From Streptomyces yatensis (GTDB lineage: Bacteria; Actinomycetota; Actinomycetes; Streptomycetales; Streptomycetaceae): DNA of 64,000 bases. A program made the translations under genes and the position numbers. The notes below the pieces were generated by a model. That model searched no databases, had not been told where the DNA came from, and worked only from the letters and a program-made list of their open reading frames with translations. Below, one piece after another: positions 45,238-53,852 of this stretch. The DNA lies in assembly GCF_018069625.1 (NCBI RefSeq), contig NZ_CP072941.1:6200001-6264000 (forward strand), in the 5' to 3' direction. The first letter of the stretch is position 1. Each line of letters starts with the position of its first letter.

Positions 45238-46659
45238 ATGGCAACGGCGCCCAGCGTCTCGTACTCGATGACGGTCCGGCTGGAGGTGCCCGCGAGCGGT
45301 ACCGCGGTCAGCCAGCTGACCACGGCCGTGGAGTCCTCCGGTGGCTCGGTCACGGGCCTCGATGTGACCGCTTCCGGCCACGAGAAGCTCCGTATCGACG
45401 TCACCATCGCCGCCACCTCGACCGCGCACGCCCAGGAAATCGTGGAGAAGCTGCGGGGCATCGAGGGTGTCTCGCTCGGCAAGGTCTCCGACCGTACGTT
45501 CCTGATGCACCTCGGCGGCAAGATCGAGATGTCGTCGAAACACCCCATCCGCAACCGTGACGACCTCTCCATGGTCTACACCCCGGGTGTCGCCCGGGTC
45601 TGCCAGGCCATCGCGGAGAACCCCGAGGACGCCCGGCGCCTCACCATCAAGCGCAACAGTGTGGCCGTCGTCACCGACGGCTCCGCGGTCCTCGGTCTCG
45701 GCAACATCGGCCCCAAGGCCGCCCTGCCGGTCATGGAGGGCAAGGCGGCCCTCTTCAAGCGGTTCGCGGGCATCGACGCCTGGCCGCTCTGCCTGGACAC
45801 CCAGGACACCGACGAGATCGTCGCGATCGTGAAGGCCATCGCCCCCGGCTTCGCGGGGATCAACCTGGAGGACATCTCCGCCCCCCGCTGCTTCGAGATC
45901 GAGGCGCGGCTGCGCGAGTCCGTGGACATCCCGGTCTTCCACGACGACCAGCACGGCACCGCGATCGTGGTGCTGGCAGCCCTCACCAACGCGCTGCGGG
46001 TGGTCGACAAGAAGATCGAGGATGTGAGGGTCGTCATGTCCGGCGCGGGCGCCGCCGGCACCGCCATCCTGCGGCTGCTGATCGCCGCGGGCGTGCGCCA
46101 CGCGGTGGTCGCCGACATCCACGGTGTGGTGCACGCCGGGCGCGAGGACCTGGTCTCCGCCGACCCGGAGTCCCCGCTGCGCTGGATCGCCGACAACACC
46201 AACCCGGAGGGCGTCACGGGCACCCTGCGCGAGGCCGTGCGGGGCTCCGACGTCTTCATCGGCGTCTCGGCCCCGAACGTGCTCTCCGGCGACGACGTGG
46301 CCGCCATGGCGGACGGCGCGATCGTCTTCGCGCTGGCCAACCCCGACCCCGAGGTGGACCCGGCGATCGCCCGCCAGACCGCCGCGGTCGTGGCCACCGG
46401 ACGTTCGGATTTCCCGAACCAGATCAACAACGTGCTGGTGTTCCCGGGCGTTTTCCGTGGTTTGCTGGACGCGCAGTCGCGTACGGTGAACACCGAGATG
46501 ATGCTGGCCGCTGCCGGCGCGCTCGCGGATGTCGTCCACGACGACGAGCTCAATGCCAACTACATCATTCCGAGCGTCTTCAACGACAAGGTCGCTGGGG
46601 CGGTCGCCGGAGCCGTACGGGACGCGGCGCGCCCTGTGACCGGTACCACTGCGGTCTAG
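45238..46659 (+). CDS. NAD(P)-dependent malic enzyme with N-terminal ACT domain
   Basis: A 473-residue oxidative decarboxylase that turns malate into pyruvate and CO2. Residues 1-85 form an ACT-like domain (VSYSMTVRLEVPASG, LRIDVTIAATS), suggesting allosteric control. The malic domain has MVYTPGVARVCQAIAENP, the metal site EDISAPRCFEIE and FHDDQHGTA. The NAD-binding domain has VVMSGAGAAGTAILRLL. The ATG at 45238 has AGAGGAAGC upstream; an ATG ten codons earlier is less well placed. It is a stand-alone gene on the plus strand before the HU gene, in the conserved core order. Cofactor preference cannot be read safely. Confidence 0.92.
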   Translation: MATAPSVSYSMTVRLEVPASGTAVSQLTTAVESSGGSVTGLDVTASGHEKLRIDVTIAATSTAHAQEIVEKLRGIEGVSLGKVSDRTFLMHLGGKIEMSSKHPIRNRDDLSMVYTPGVARVCQAIAENPEDARRLTIKRNSVAVVTDGSAVLGLGNIGPKAALPVMEGKAALFKRFAGIDAWPLCLDTQDTDEIVAIVKAIAPGFAGINLEDISAPRCFEIEARLRESVDIPVFHDDQHGTAIVVLAALTNALRVVDKKIEDVRVVMSGAGAAGTAILRLLIAAGVRHAVVADIHGVVHAGREDLVSADPESPLRWIADNTNPEGVTGTLREAVRGSDVFIGVSAPNVLSGDDVAAMADGAIVFALANPDPEVDPAIARQTAAVVATGRSDFPNQINNVLVFPGVFRGLLDAQSRTVNTEMMLAAAGALADVVHDDELNANYIIPSVFNDKVAGAVAGAVRDAARPVTGTTAV

Positions 46660-46914
46660 GCCCGGCACGGCGCGTCGCGCGCTGTGGGGTCCCGGAGGCA
46701 GCCATAGGGTGGCGGGCAGGAAAACGACCGCCACGGCGCTTTTCGTGTGACTCTCGAGGGCTCCGGATTGGCTTTCCCGCCACAGGTGCGGGCAGGATGC
46801 GTTCCGGGCGCGAGGGTCTGAACAGCAGACCCGGGTCCGGGGACTGTCCGAGGGCCCTGGCAGCATCGGCTTCGATCTCACGCCTCATTGGCAAGATGAA
46901 CACGGGAGTACAAC

Positions 46915-47196
46915 ATGAACCGCAGTGAGCTGGTGGCCGCTCTGTCCGAGCGCGCCGAGGTGACCCGAAAGGACGCCGACGCCGTGCTGGCCGCCCTCGC
47001 CGAGGTGACCGGTGAGGTCGTCGCGAAGGGCGACGAGAAGGTCACCATCCCCGGCTTCCTGACCTTCGAGCGCACCCACCGTGCCGCTCGCACCGCGCGC
47101 AACCCGCAGACCGGTGAGCCGATCGAGATCCCGGCCGGCTACAGCGTGAAGGTCTCCGCGGGCTCCAAGCTCAAGGAAGCCGCCAAGGGCAAGTAA
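46915..47196 (+). CDS. hup: Histone-like DNA-binding protein HU
   Basis: A 93-residue nucleoid protein of the short HU type that dimerises and bends DNA. It has the helical N-terminus (MNRSELVAALSERAEVTRKD) and the DNA-gripping arm with FLTFERTHRAARTARNPQTG and PIEIPAGYSVKVSAGSKLK. It lacks the long lysine-rich tail of HupS-type paralogues, so it matches the vegetative HupA form. The ATG at 46915 follows a 255-base upstream region, and a strong terminator follows. Confidence 0.95.
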   Translation: MNRSELVAALSERAEVTRKDADAVLAALAEVTGEVVAKGDEKVTIPGFLTFERTHRAARTARNPQTGEPIEIPAGYSVKVSAGSKLKEAAKGK

Positions 47197-47208
47197 GCCC
47201 TCGCGAAC

Positions 47209-47245
47209 AAAAGGGGCGGTCACCCACTGGGTGACCGCCCCTTTT
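47209..47245. terminator. Bidirectional terminator after hup
   Basis: A perfect 18-base inverted repeat (AAAAGGGGCGGTCACCCA and its complement) around one base, ending in TTTT on both strands. It lies 12 bases after hup and faces the convergent murA gene. Confidence 0.92.
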
Positions 47246-47280
47246 GGCGCTCCTACGGGCCCTGAGGCCCGTCTACGAGG

Positions 47281-47338
47281 CGTACGGCGCCCGAGCCCGC
47301 CACCACGAGGCCGTACGGCGCCCGAGCCCGCCACCACG
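47281..47338. repeat. 27-bp direct repeat, two copies
   Basis: The 27 bases at 47281-47307 (starting CGTACGGCGCCCGAGCCC) recur exactly at 47312-47338, a 31-base period. The repeats sit between the hup terminator and the murA stop and may have arisen by slippage. Confidence 0.8.
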
Positions 47339-47365
47339 GAGGCGTCGTGTCGGGCGCCACCGCGT

Positions 47366-48709
47366 CTATGCGGGGGCCGTGCCGCCCGGGAGTTCTACCT
47401 TCGCACCGAGCTCGACCAACTTCTCCATGAAGTTCTCGTAGCCGCGGTTGATCAGGTCGATGCCGTGGACCCGTGAGGTGCCCTGGGCCGCCAGGGCCGC
47501 GATCAGGTAGGAGAAGCCGCCGCGGAGATCGGGGATGATCAGGTCGGCGCCCTGGAGCTTGGTGGGGCCGGAGACGACCGCGGAGTGCAGGAAGTTGCGC
47601 TGGCCGAAGCGGCACGCGGAGCCGCCCAGGCATTCGCGGTAGAGCTGGATGTGCGCGCCCATCTGGTTGAGCGCCGAGGTGAAGCCCAGCCGCGACTCGT
47701 AGACCGTCTCGTGGACGATGGACAGGCCCGACGCCTGGGTCAGGGCCACCACCAGCGGCTGCTGCCAGTCGGTCTGGAAGCCGGGGTGGACGTCGGTCTC
47801 CAGGGCGATCGCGTTGAGCTTGCCGCCGGGGTGCCAGAACCGTATGCCCTCGTCGCCGATGTCGAAGGCGCCGCCCACCTTGCGGTAGGTGTTCAGGAAG
47901 GTCATCATCTCGCGCTGGCGGGCGCCGCGCACATAGATGCTGCCCTCGGTCGCCAGCGCCGCGCTGGCCCAGGAGGCGGCCTCCAGGCGGTCCGGGAGGG
48001 CGCGGTGGTTGTAGCCGCCGAGCTTGTCGACACCGGTGATCCGGATCGTGCGGTCGGTGTCCATGGAGATGATGGCGCCCATCTTCTGCAGGACGCAGAT
48101 GAGGTCCTCGATCTCCGGCTCGACCGCCGCGTTGGAGAGTTCCGTCACACCCTCGGCGAGCACCGCCGTCAGCAGCACCTGCTCGGTGGAGCCCACCGAC
48201 GGGTACGGCAGCCGGATCTTGGTGCCGCGCAGCCGGTGCGGGGCCTCCAGGTACTGCCCGTCCGCCCGCTTCTCGATCGTCGCGCCGAACTGGCGCAGCA
48301 CGTCGAAGTGGAAGTCGATCGGCCGGCCGCCGATGTCACAGCCGCCCAGACCCGGGATGAAGGCGTGGCCGAGGCGGTGCAGCAGCGGGCCGCAGAAGAG
48401 GATCGGGATCCGCGAGGAACCGGCGTGCGCGTCGATGTCGGCGACATTGGCGCTCTCCACGTGCGTGGGGTCGAGCACCAGCTCACCGGACTCGTCACCG
48501 GGGCGCACCGTCACGCCGTGCAGCTGCAGCAGCCCGCGCACCACCCGCACATCGCGGATGTCGGGGACGTTGCGCAGCCGGCTGGGCGCACTGCCGAGCA
48601 GGGCGGCCACCATGGCCTTCGGCACGAGGTTCTTCGCGCCGCGGACACGGATCTCGCCTTCGAGCGGGGTGCCGCCGTGGACGAGCAGGACATCGTTCGA
48701 GCGGGTCAT
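47366..48709 (-). CDS. murA: UDP-N-acetylglucosamine 1-carboxyvinyltransferase MurA
   Basis: A 447-residue enzyme that transfers enolpyruvate from PEP to UDP-GlcNAc, the first committed step of peptidoglycan synthesis. The conserved Lys-Asn pair is in RGAKNLVPKAMVAALL. The catalytic-loop cysteine is near residue 124 in IPGLGGCDIGGRP, so the target Cys of fosfomycin is present. Mycobacteria, by contrast, have Asp. The ATG at 48709 starts the conserved MTRSNDVLLVHGGTPLEG; the longer frame upstream is non-coding. It converges on hup and is divergent from the YqgE gene. Confidence 0.93.
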   Translation of the reverse strand: MTRSNDVLLVHGGTPLEGEIRVRGAKNLVPKAMVAALLGSAPSRLRNVPDIRDVRVVRGLLQLHGVTVRPGDESGELVLDPTHVESANVADIDAHAGSSRIPILFCGPLLHRLGHAFIPGLGGCDIGGRPIDFHFDVLRQFGATIEKRADGQYLEAPHRLRGTKIRLPYPSVGSTEQVLLTAVLAEGVTELSNAAVEPEIEDLICVLQKMGAIISMDTDRTIRITGVDKLGGYNHRALPDRLEAASWASAALATEGSIYVRGARQREMMTFLNTYRKVGGAFDIGDEGIRFWHPGGKLNAIALETDVHPGFQTDWQQPLVVALTQASGLSIVHETVYESRLGFTSALNQMGAHIQLYRECLGGSACRFGQRNFLHSAVVSGPTKLQGADLIIPDLRGGFSYLIAALAAQGTSRVHGIDLINRGYENFMEKLVELGAKVELPGGTAPA

Positions 48710-48733
48710 CGGGTCTCGCGTTCCTGAGACGGG

Positions 48734-48765
48734 CAGGGGCCAAAAGGCACAGGGGCCAAAAGGCA
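48734..48765. repeat. 16-bp tandem duplication in the murA leader
   Basis: CAGGGGCCAAAAGGCA occurs twice head to tail (48734-48749 and 48750-48765), 25 bases upstream of the murA start. The A-runs and spacing suggest an effect on the leader RNA, but none can be shown. Confidence 0.8.
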
Positions 48766-48964
48766 AGAGTAATGGCCCTGGAGACCGCCTCCGTAAGACT
48801 CTTGCGCGCATTGAGTACTCATGCGGGGGCGGCAACACGTTCCGTCCCCCTCGAAGAGCCCACAGTCACGTGCGCCGCATCTGCTGTCTTGCGCCCCGAC
48901 CTGCTCTCATACGGGACTCGTCTTCCACTCCCCCTCCGGCCCGGATATGGGGGATCATGTGGCC

Positions 48965-49552
48965 ATGACCGAGGTGTCCTCGCTCACAGGACGGCTGCTT
49001 GTCGCGACACCGGCGCTTGCTGACCCGAACTTCGACCGCGCGGTGGTGCTCCTCCTCGATCACGACGAGGAGGGTTCGCTCGGTGTGGTCCTGAACCGCC
49101 CGACCCCGGTGGGGGTGGGCGACATCCTGGAATCGTGGGCCGAGCTGGCCGGGGAGCCGGGGGTGGTCTTCCAGGGCGGTCCGGTCTCGCTGGACTCCGC
49201 GCTGGGTGTGGCCGTCGTCCCGGGCGAATCGGGCCGGTCACCGGCGCGCACCGAGGACGGGCCACTCGGCTGGCGCAGAGTGCACGGGGCGATCGGGCTG
49301 GTCGATCTGGAGGCGCCGCCGGAGCTGCTGGCGGCCGCCGTGGGGTCCTTGCGGATCTTCGCGGGTTACGCGGGCTGGGGGCCCGGCCAGCTGGAGGACG
49401 AGCTCGCCGAGGGCGCGTGGTACGTGGTGGAGTCCGAACCGGGCGATGTGTCCTCGCCCGCCCCCGAGCGGCTGTGGCGCGCGGTGCTGCGCCGCCAGCG
49501 CAGTGAGCTGGCCATGGTCGCCACGTATCCGGACGACCCTTCTCTCAACTAG
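48965..49552 (+). CDS. YqgE/AlgH family protein (DUF179)
   Basis: A 195-residue cytoplasmic protein of the conserved YqgE/AlgH family. Family features are SLTGRLLVATPALADPNFDR, VLLLDHDEEGSLGVVLNRPT, VFQGGPVSLDSALGV, IFAGYAGWGPGQLEDELAEGAW and the C-terminal ERLWRAVLRRQ. The biochemical role is not known. The ATG at 48965 starts the conserved region. It precedes the DUF3039 gene by 21 bases, so both are probably one transcript. Confidence 0.88.
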   Translation: MTEVSSLTGRLLVATPALADPNFDRAVVLLLDHDEEGSLGVVLNRPTPVGVGDILESWAELAGEPGVVFQGGPVSLDSALGVAVVPGESGRSPARTEDGPLGWRRVHGAIGLVDLEAPPELLAAAVGSLRIFAGYAGWGPGQLEDELAEGAWYVVESEPGDVSSPAPERLWRAVLRRQRSELAMVATYPDDPSLN

Positions 49553-49573
49553 GCATGAGTACCCTAGGGCTGT

Positions 49574-49864
49574 ATGAGCACTCTTGAGCCCGAGCGCGGG
49601 GCAGGCACGGGGACCCTCGTTGAGCCGACACCTCAGGTGTCGCACGGTGACGGCGACCACGAGCGCTATGCCCACTATGTACAGAAAGACAAGATCATGG
49701 AGAGCGCCCTCTCCGGATCTCCCGTCGTCGCACTCTGCGGCAAGGTCTGGGTCCCGGGTCGTGACCCGAAGAAGTACCCGGTGTGTCCCATGTGCAAGGA
49801 GATCTTCGAGGGCATGGGCGCCGGCGGGGACAAGGGCAAGGACGGCGGCGACGGCAAGAAGTAG
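49574..49864 (+). CDS. DUF3039 family protein
   Basis: A 96-residue actinobacterial protein. The conserved core HERYAHYVQKDKIMESALSG, then VVALCGKVWVPGRDPKKYP and CPMCKEIFE, carries a Cys and a CxxC that could bind zinc. The last 15 residues are Gly/Lys-rich. Function is unknown. The ATG at 49574 is 21 bases after the YqgE-type gene, and a strong hairpin follows. Confidence 0.85.
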   Translation: MSTLEPERGAGTGTLVEPTPQVSHGDGDHERYAHYVQKDKIMESALSGSPVVALCGKVWVPGRDPKKYPVCPMCKEIFEGMGAGGDKGKDGGDGKK

Positions 49865-49909
49865 CCGGTCCGCCGGGCCCAGGCCCTGACGGAACGCCTC
49901 GCGCGACAG

Positions 49910-49962
49910 ACGGCTCGCCCGGCCCGCGGCCCCACTCGGGGGTCGCGGGCCGGGCGAGCCGT
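49910..49962 (+). terminator. Hairpin terminator after the DUF3039 gene
   Basis: A perfect 19-base inverted repeat (ACGGCTCGCCCGGCCCGCG and its complement) with a 15-base loop that itself holds CCCC/GGGG, 45 bases after the stop. Confidence 0.85.
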
Positions 49963-50009
49963 GCTTGTGCGCCCTGCCGTGCGCCGGATGACCCCAGTAG
50001 GGTCGGCCC

Positions 50010-50420
50010 ATGAGCGGGCGTACGGAGAACGGGGCGGCGCGGGCCGCCTATCTGGTGTTCGGGGCGCGTGAGGTCGACGAGCCCGATGCGGAAGGCGCCA
50101 GCGCCTACTGCCAGTTCGAGAAGGACTGGGACGCCCAGCTGGAGCAGTGCGGGCGGCTGGCCGCCGAGCGGGGCTACCGGCCCGCCGGAAGCTGTGTGAT
50201 GTCGGTCGCGCAGCCGACCCTTCCCAGACTTCTGGAGTGGGCGGCCGACCCGGGTTGTGACGTGGTGCTGGTGGCCAGCGACCGCGTTCTCGAGCGGATC
50301 CGGAAGACCTGGCCCGACTGGGACCGGGTGATCGCGCGCCTGGAGGCAGCGGGTGCGCGGGTGGAGGCCGTGCCGTATGTTGAACCCGCCTATCCGGGCG
50401 AGGAGTTGCCGCGTCGCTAG
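50010..50420 (+). CDS. Conserved hypothetical protein with resolvase-like fold hints
   Basis: A 136-residue soluble protein I do not recognise with certainty. The order is AYLVFGAREVDEPDAEGASAY, a helix with QLEQCGRLAAERGYRPAGSC, then PGCDVVLVASDRVLERIRKT and a final strand ARVEAVPYVEP. The pattern of a strand, a Glu/Arg helix and VVLVASDRVLER recalls the N-terminal domain of serine recombinases. However, the catalytic serine and arginines are not evident, and no DNA-binding domain follows. The ATG at 50010 is preceded by a GTAGGG-type site. It stands between a terminator and the GlcNAc-type ABC operon. Confidence 0.65.
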   Translation: MSGRTENGAARAAYLVFGAREVDEPDAEGASAYCQFEKDWDAQLEQCGRLAAERGYRPAGSCVMSVAQPTLPRLLEWAADPGCDVVLVASDRVLERIRKTWPDWDRVIARLEAAGARVEAVPYVEPAYPGEELPRR

Positions 50421-50468
50421 CGCGAACTTCGCTGTGCGGCACAGCGGTTCGGGCTTATTTGGTCACGG

Positions 50469-50484
50469 AGTGGTTCAGACCTCT
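50469..50484 (+). promoter_or_regulatory. DasR-like (dre) operator before the GH20/ABC operon
   Basis: AGTGGTTCAGACCTCT matches 12 of 16 positions of the dre consensus ACTGGTCTAGACCACT (consensus from memory). It lies about 95 bases before the binding-protein start. DasR is the GntR-family repressor of GlcNAc and chitin genes in Streptomyces. Confidence 0.5.
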
Positions 50485-50538
50485 TGTGGGGTCGCTCAAG
50501 GTTCCCTAGCCTCACGCGTATTGTGCTGAGCGAAACAT

Positions 50539-50559
50539 GCGTTGCATATGCTGCAACGC
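50539..50559. promoter_or_regulatory. Palindrome GCGTTGCA-N5-TGCAACGC upstream of the ABC operon
   Basis: A perfect 8-base inverted repeat, extended by AAACAT and ATGTTT on the outside, centred 30 bases before the start codon. It resembles a LacI- or MalR-type operator and is well placed to control this operon, independently of the dre-like site. Confidence 0.6.
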
Positions 50560-50578
50560 CAAATGTTTAAGGGTCCTC

Positions 50579-51916
50579 ATGACGTCGTCCCATCTCTCCG
50601 CGTTCTCCCGGCTCTCCTCCCGCGTCACCGTGCCCCTGGCGGCACTGACCCTGGCGGGGCTGGCCGCGACCGGATGCGCTCCCTCCACCTCCGACAACAG
50701 CTCGAAGGAGGATGAGAAGAGCGGCAAGCTGCGTGTCTGGCTCTTCCAGGAGGTCAACAACGCGCCCAAGAAGAAGGTGATCGACGAGGCGGTCGCCGGC
50801 TTCGAGAAGGAGCACGACGGGACCGATGTCGAGGTGACCTACATCCCGATCGACACCCGGGCGCAGAAGATCAAGGCGGCCTTCAACGACCCCAAGAGCG
50901 CGCCCGACATCATCGAGTACGGCAACACCGACACCGCCGGCTACGTCAAGGACGGCGGACTGCTGGACATCAGCAAGGAGTTCGGCGCCTGGGGCGACTC
51001 GACGAACATCGACCCCACCGCGAAGTACTCGCTGACCATCGGCGGCAAGGTCTACGGCGCCCCGCTCTTCGTCGGCGTCCGGGCGCTGTACTACCGGACG
51101 GACGTCTTCAAGGACCTCGACCTGGAGCCGCCCACCACCCAGGACGAACTGATTGCGACCGCGAAGAGGATCCACTCGGAGCGGTCGGATCTGTACGGTC
51201 TCGCGGTCGGCGGCGCCTACACCTACGGCGCGATGCCCTTCATCTGGGCCAACGGCGGCGATCTCGCCAGCGAGAAGGGCAAGTTCGGCTCGAACGAGTA
51301 CGAGGCGGCCATCGACAGCGCCGACGCCCAGAAGGGCGTCAAGGCGTACACCTCGCTCTTCGGCAACGACAACTGCCCGGCCGCCAAGTGCGCCCAGTGG
51401 GGCGGCAACGACACCATCGAGGCGTTCGCCTCGGGCAAGGCGGGCATGGCGATCGGCGGCGACTTCAGCCGTCAGGCCATCGAGGCGGGCAAGGTCAAGG
51501 GCAAGTACAAGGTCGTGCCGCTGCCGGGCGTCAAGAAGGGCGACATCGCCCCGGCCTTCGCGGGCGGGAACAACGTCGGGGTGCTCAAGAGCACCACCCA
51601 CCGCACCCTCGCCGTGGACCTGCTGCAGTCGCTCACCGGGAAGCAGACCCAGCGCAAGCTCTACGACGCGATGGGCTTCCTGCCGACCTTCACCGATGTG
51701 CGCGGCGACGTGGCGCAGAAGGACCCCTTCGTGAAGCCCTTCGTGAAGACCCTCAACGACAGCGCCAAGTTCGTGCCCGCCTCGCCCGGCTGGGCGGCCA
51801 TCGACGCGCAGCTCGTCCTGCCCACCATGTTCCAGGAGATCGTGAGCGGCCGTAAGGACGTGGCGACCGCCACCAAGGACGCCGCGAAGAAGATGGACGA
51901 GGCATTCCAGCAGTGA
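50579..51916 (+). CDS. Sugar-binding lipoprotein of a probable GlcNAc/chitooligosaccharide importer
   Basis: A 445-residue extracellular binding protein. The signal peptide ends in the lipobox LAATGCAPS (cysteine near 34), followed by a Ser/Asp/Lys linker. The mature domain begins LRVWLFQEVNNAPKKKVIDE and includes YIPIDTRAQKIKAAFNDPKS and FIWANGGDLASEKGKFGS. The ATG at 50579 has AAGGG six bases upstream. It is the first gene of an operon with two permeases and a beta-N-acetylhexosaminidase. The substrate is therefore inferred to be a GlcNAc-containing oligosaccharide such as chitobiose. Confidence 0.88.
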   Translation: MTSSHLSAFSRLSSRVTVPLAALTLAGLAATGCAPSTSDNSSKEDEKSGKLRVWLFQEVNNAPKKKVIDEAVAGFEKEHDGTDVEVTYIPIDTRAQKIKAAFNDPKSAPDIIEYGNTDTAGYVKDGGLLDISKEFGAWGDSTNIDPTAKYSLTIGGKVYGAPLFVGVRALYYRTDVFKDLDLEPPTTQDELIATAKRIHSERSDLYGLAVGGAYTYGAMPFIWANGGDLASEKGKFGSNEYEAAIDSADAQKGVKAYTSLFGNDNCPAAKCAQWGGNDTIEAFASGKAGMAIGGDFSRQAIEAGKVKGKYKVVPLPGVKKGDIAPAFAGGNNVGVLKSTTHRTLAVDLLQSLTGKQTQRKLYDAMGFLPTFTDVRGDVAQKDPFVKPFVKTLNDSAKFVPASPGWAAIDAQLVLPTMFQEIVSGRKDVATATKDAAKKMDEAFQQ

Positions 51917-52911
51917 GCTCCGGCACCGCACAGCACGCCCGGCGCGCCCCCGCCAAGGTCCGCCGGTCCCGGCCGGGCCCCGTCGTCCCGGCCGGGGGCC
52001 GAACCAGGAGGGGCTCCCGGCGGGGAGGCTGGACGCCCTGGCTCTATCTCGCCCCGGCGCTCGTGGTCCTGGGCGGGCTGCTCGTCTACCCGATCTACCA
52101 GCTCGGTCTGATCTCCTTCCTGGAGTACACCCAGGCGCAGGTCAGCGGCGGTGAGCCGACCACCTTCCAGGGATTCGCCAACTACGCCGAGCTGTTCGGC
52201 GACGGCGAGTTCTGGAACGTGGTCGTGGCCACGCTGCTCTTCGCCGCCGTCTGCGTGATCTCCACCCTCGCGGTGGGCTGCGCGCTCGCGGTGCTGCTGA
52301 CGCGCGTACGGGCCATTCCGCGGCTGGCCCTGATGCTGGCCGCGCTCGGCGCCTGGGCCACCCCGGCGGTCACCGGCTCGACGGTCTGGGTCTTCCTCTT
52401 CGACGCCGACTTCGGGCCGGTCAACAAGATCCTGGTGTGGTTCGGGCTCTCCGGGTTCGAGAACTACTCCTGGACCTACGACCGCTACAGCGCCTTCGCC
52501 CTGGTGCTGTTCGAGGTCGTGTGGTGCTCGTTCCCGTTCGTGATGGTCACCGTCTACGCGGGCATCAAGGCCATCCCCACCGAGGTGCTGGAGGCCGCCG
52601 CCCTCGACGGCGCCTCCACCTGGCGGATCTGGCGCACCATCATGGCGCCGATGCTGCGGCCGATCCTCGTCGTGGTGACCATTCAGTCGATCATCTGGGA
52701 CTTCAAGGTCTTCACCCAGATCTACGTCATGACGGACGGCGGCGGGATCGCGCGCCAGAACATGGTGCTCAACGTGTACGCGTACCAGAAGGCGTTCGCG
52801 TCCTCGCAGTACAGCCTGGGCTCGGCGATCGGCGTGGTGATGCTGCTGATCCTGCTGGTCGTGACGCTGGTGTATCTGCGGCTGCTGCGACGCCAGGGAG
52901 AAGAACTGTGA
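51913..52911 (+). CDS. Sugar ABC transporter permease (MalF type)
   Basis: A 332-residue permease. A basic, Pro-rich cytoplasmic arm of about 40 residues precedes six helices (TPWLYLAPALVVLGGLLVYP is the first). The EAA loop is LEAAALDGASTWRIWRTIMA. The GTG at 51913 overlaps the binding-protein stop by four bases. It partners the next permease. Confidence 0.92.
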   Translation: MSSGTAQHARRAPAKVRRSRPGPVVPAGGRTRRGSRRGGWTPWLYLAPALVVLGGLLVYPIYQLGLISFLEYTQAQVSGGEPTTFQGFANYAELFGDGEFWNVVVATLLFAAVCVISTLAVGCALAVLLTRVRAIPRLALMLAALGAWATPAVTGSTVWVFLFDADFGPVNKILVWFGLSGFENYSWTYDRYSAFALVLFEVVWCSFPFVMVTVYAGIKAIPTEVLEAAALDGASTWRIWRTIMAPMLRPILVVVTIQSIIWDFKVFTQIYVMTDGGGIARQNMVLNVYAYQKAFASSQYSLGSAIGVVMLLILLVVTLVYLRLLRRQGEEL

Positions 52912-53777
52912 GCCACTCGCGCGTCTCGCTGCGCATCCGCCGTCCCTGGCGCCTCGCCGCCGAGGCCACCGCCCTGATCGTGGCGGCCGTGGTCGCCTTC
53001 CCGCTGTACTGGATGGTGCTCTCGGCCTTCAAGCCCGAGGGGGAGATCCAGTCCACCGAGCCCCGGCCGTGGACGACGGCCCCGTCGCTGGACTCCTTCC
53101 GACGCGTCTTCCAGCAGGAGGACTTCGGGCGCTACTTCCTCAACAGCCTCTTCGTGGCCGCAGTGGTGGTGGTCGCCTCGGCGCTGATCGCCTTCCTCGC
53201 GGCGACGGCGGTCGCCCGCTTCCGGTTCCGCTTCCGCACCACGCTGCTGATCATGTTCCTGGTCGCGCAGATGGTGCCGATCGAGGCGCTGACCATTCCG
53301 CTGTTCTTCCTGATGCGCGATCTGGGGGAGTCGGTGCCGGGGATCGGCCTCAACACCCTGGGCTCGCTGATCCTGCCGCATATCGCCTTCTCGCTGCCGT
53401 TCGCCATCTGGATGCTGCGCGGCTTCGTCAAGGCGGTGCCCGAGGCGCTGGAGGAGGCGGCCTATCTGGACGGGGCCAGCCGCTCCCGCTTCCTGTGGCA
53501 GATCCTCTTCCCCCTCGTCTTCCCCGGCCTGGTCGCGACGAGCGTCTTCTCCTTCATCTCCACCTGGAACGACTTCCTGTTCGCCAAGTCGTTCATCATC
53601 AGCGCGACCGAGAACTCCACCCTTCCGATGGCGCTGCTGGTCTTCTTCAAGGCCGAGGGGAACGACTGGGGAGGCATCATGGCGGCGTCCACCGTCATGA
53701 CCATCCCCGTGCTGATCTTCTTCGTCCTCGTACAGCGCCGGCTGGTCTCGGGTCTCGGCGGCGCCGTGAAGGACTGA
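52908..53777 (+). CDS. Sugar ABC transporter permease (MalG type)
   Basis: A 289-residue permease with six predicted helices and the EAA loop EEAAYLDGASRSRFLWQILF. The GTG at 52908 overlaps the preceding stop by four bases (GTGA). No ATPase gene follows, so the shared MsiK-type ATPase is presumed. It precedes the hexosaminidase gene by 75 bases. Confidence 0.92.
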   Translation: MSHSRVSLRIRRPWRLAAEATALIVAAVVAFPLYWMVLSAFKPEGEIQSTEPRPWTTAPSLDSFRRVFQQEDFGRYFLNSLFVAAVVVVASALIAFLAATAVARFRFRFRTTLLIMFLVAQMVPIEALTIPLFFLMRDLGESVPGIGLNTLGSLILPHIAFSLPFAIWMLRGFVKAVPEALEEAAYLDGASRSRFLWQILFPLVFPGLVATSVFSFISTWNDFLFAKSFIISATENSTLPMALLVFFKAEGNDWGGIMAASTVMTIPVLIFFVLVQRRLVSGLGGAVKD

Positions 53778-53852
53778 AGAAGCGACCGACGAACGGGCCG
53801 ACACGCGCTGATAAGCGCCGGCAAGCGCTGACGAGGGCCGATGAGGGAGCAG

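Noticed and set aside
48320..48350. Intrinsic fosfomycin resistance through a Cys-to-Asp change in MurA
   Set aside because: The loop reads GLGGCDIGG, so the target cysteine is present.
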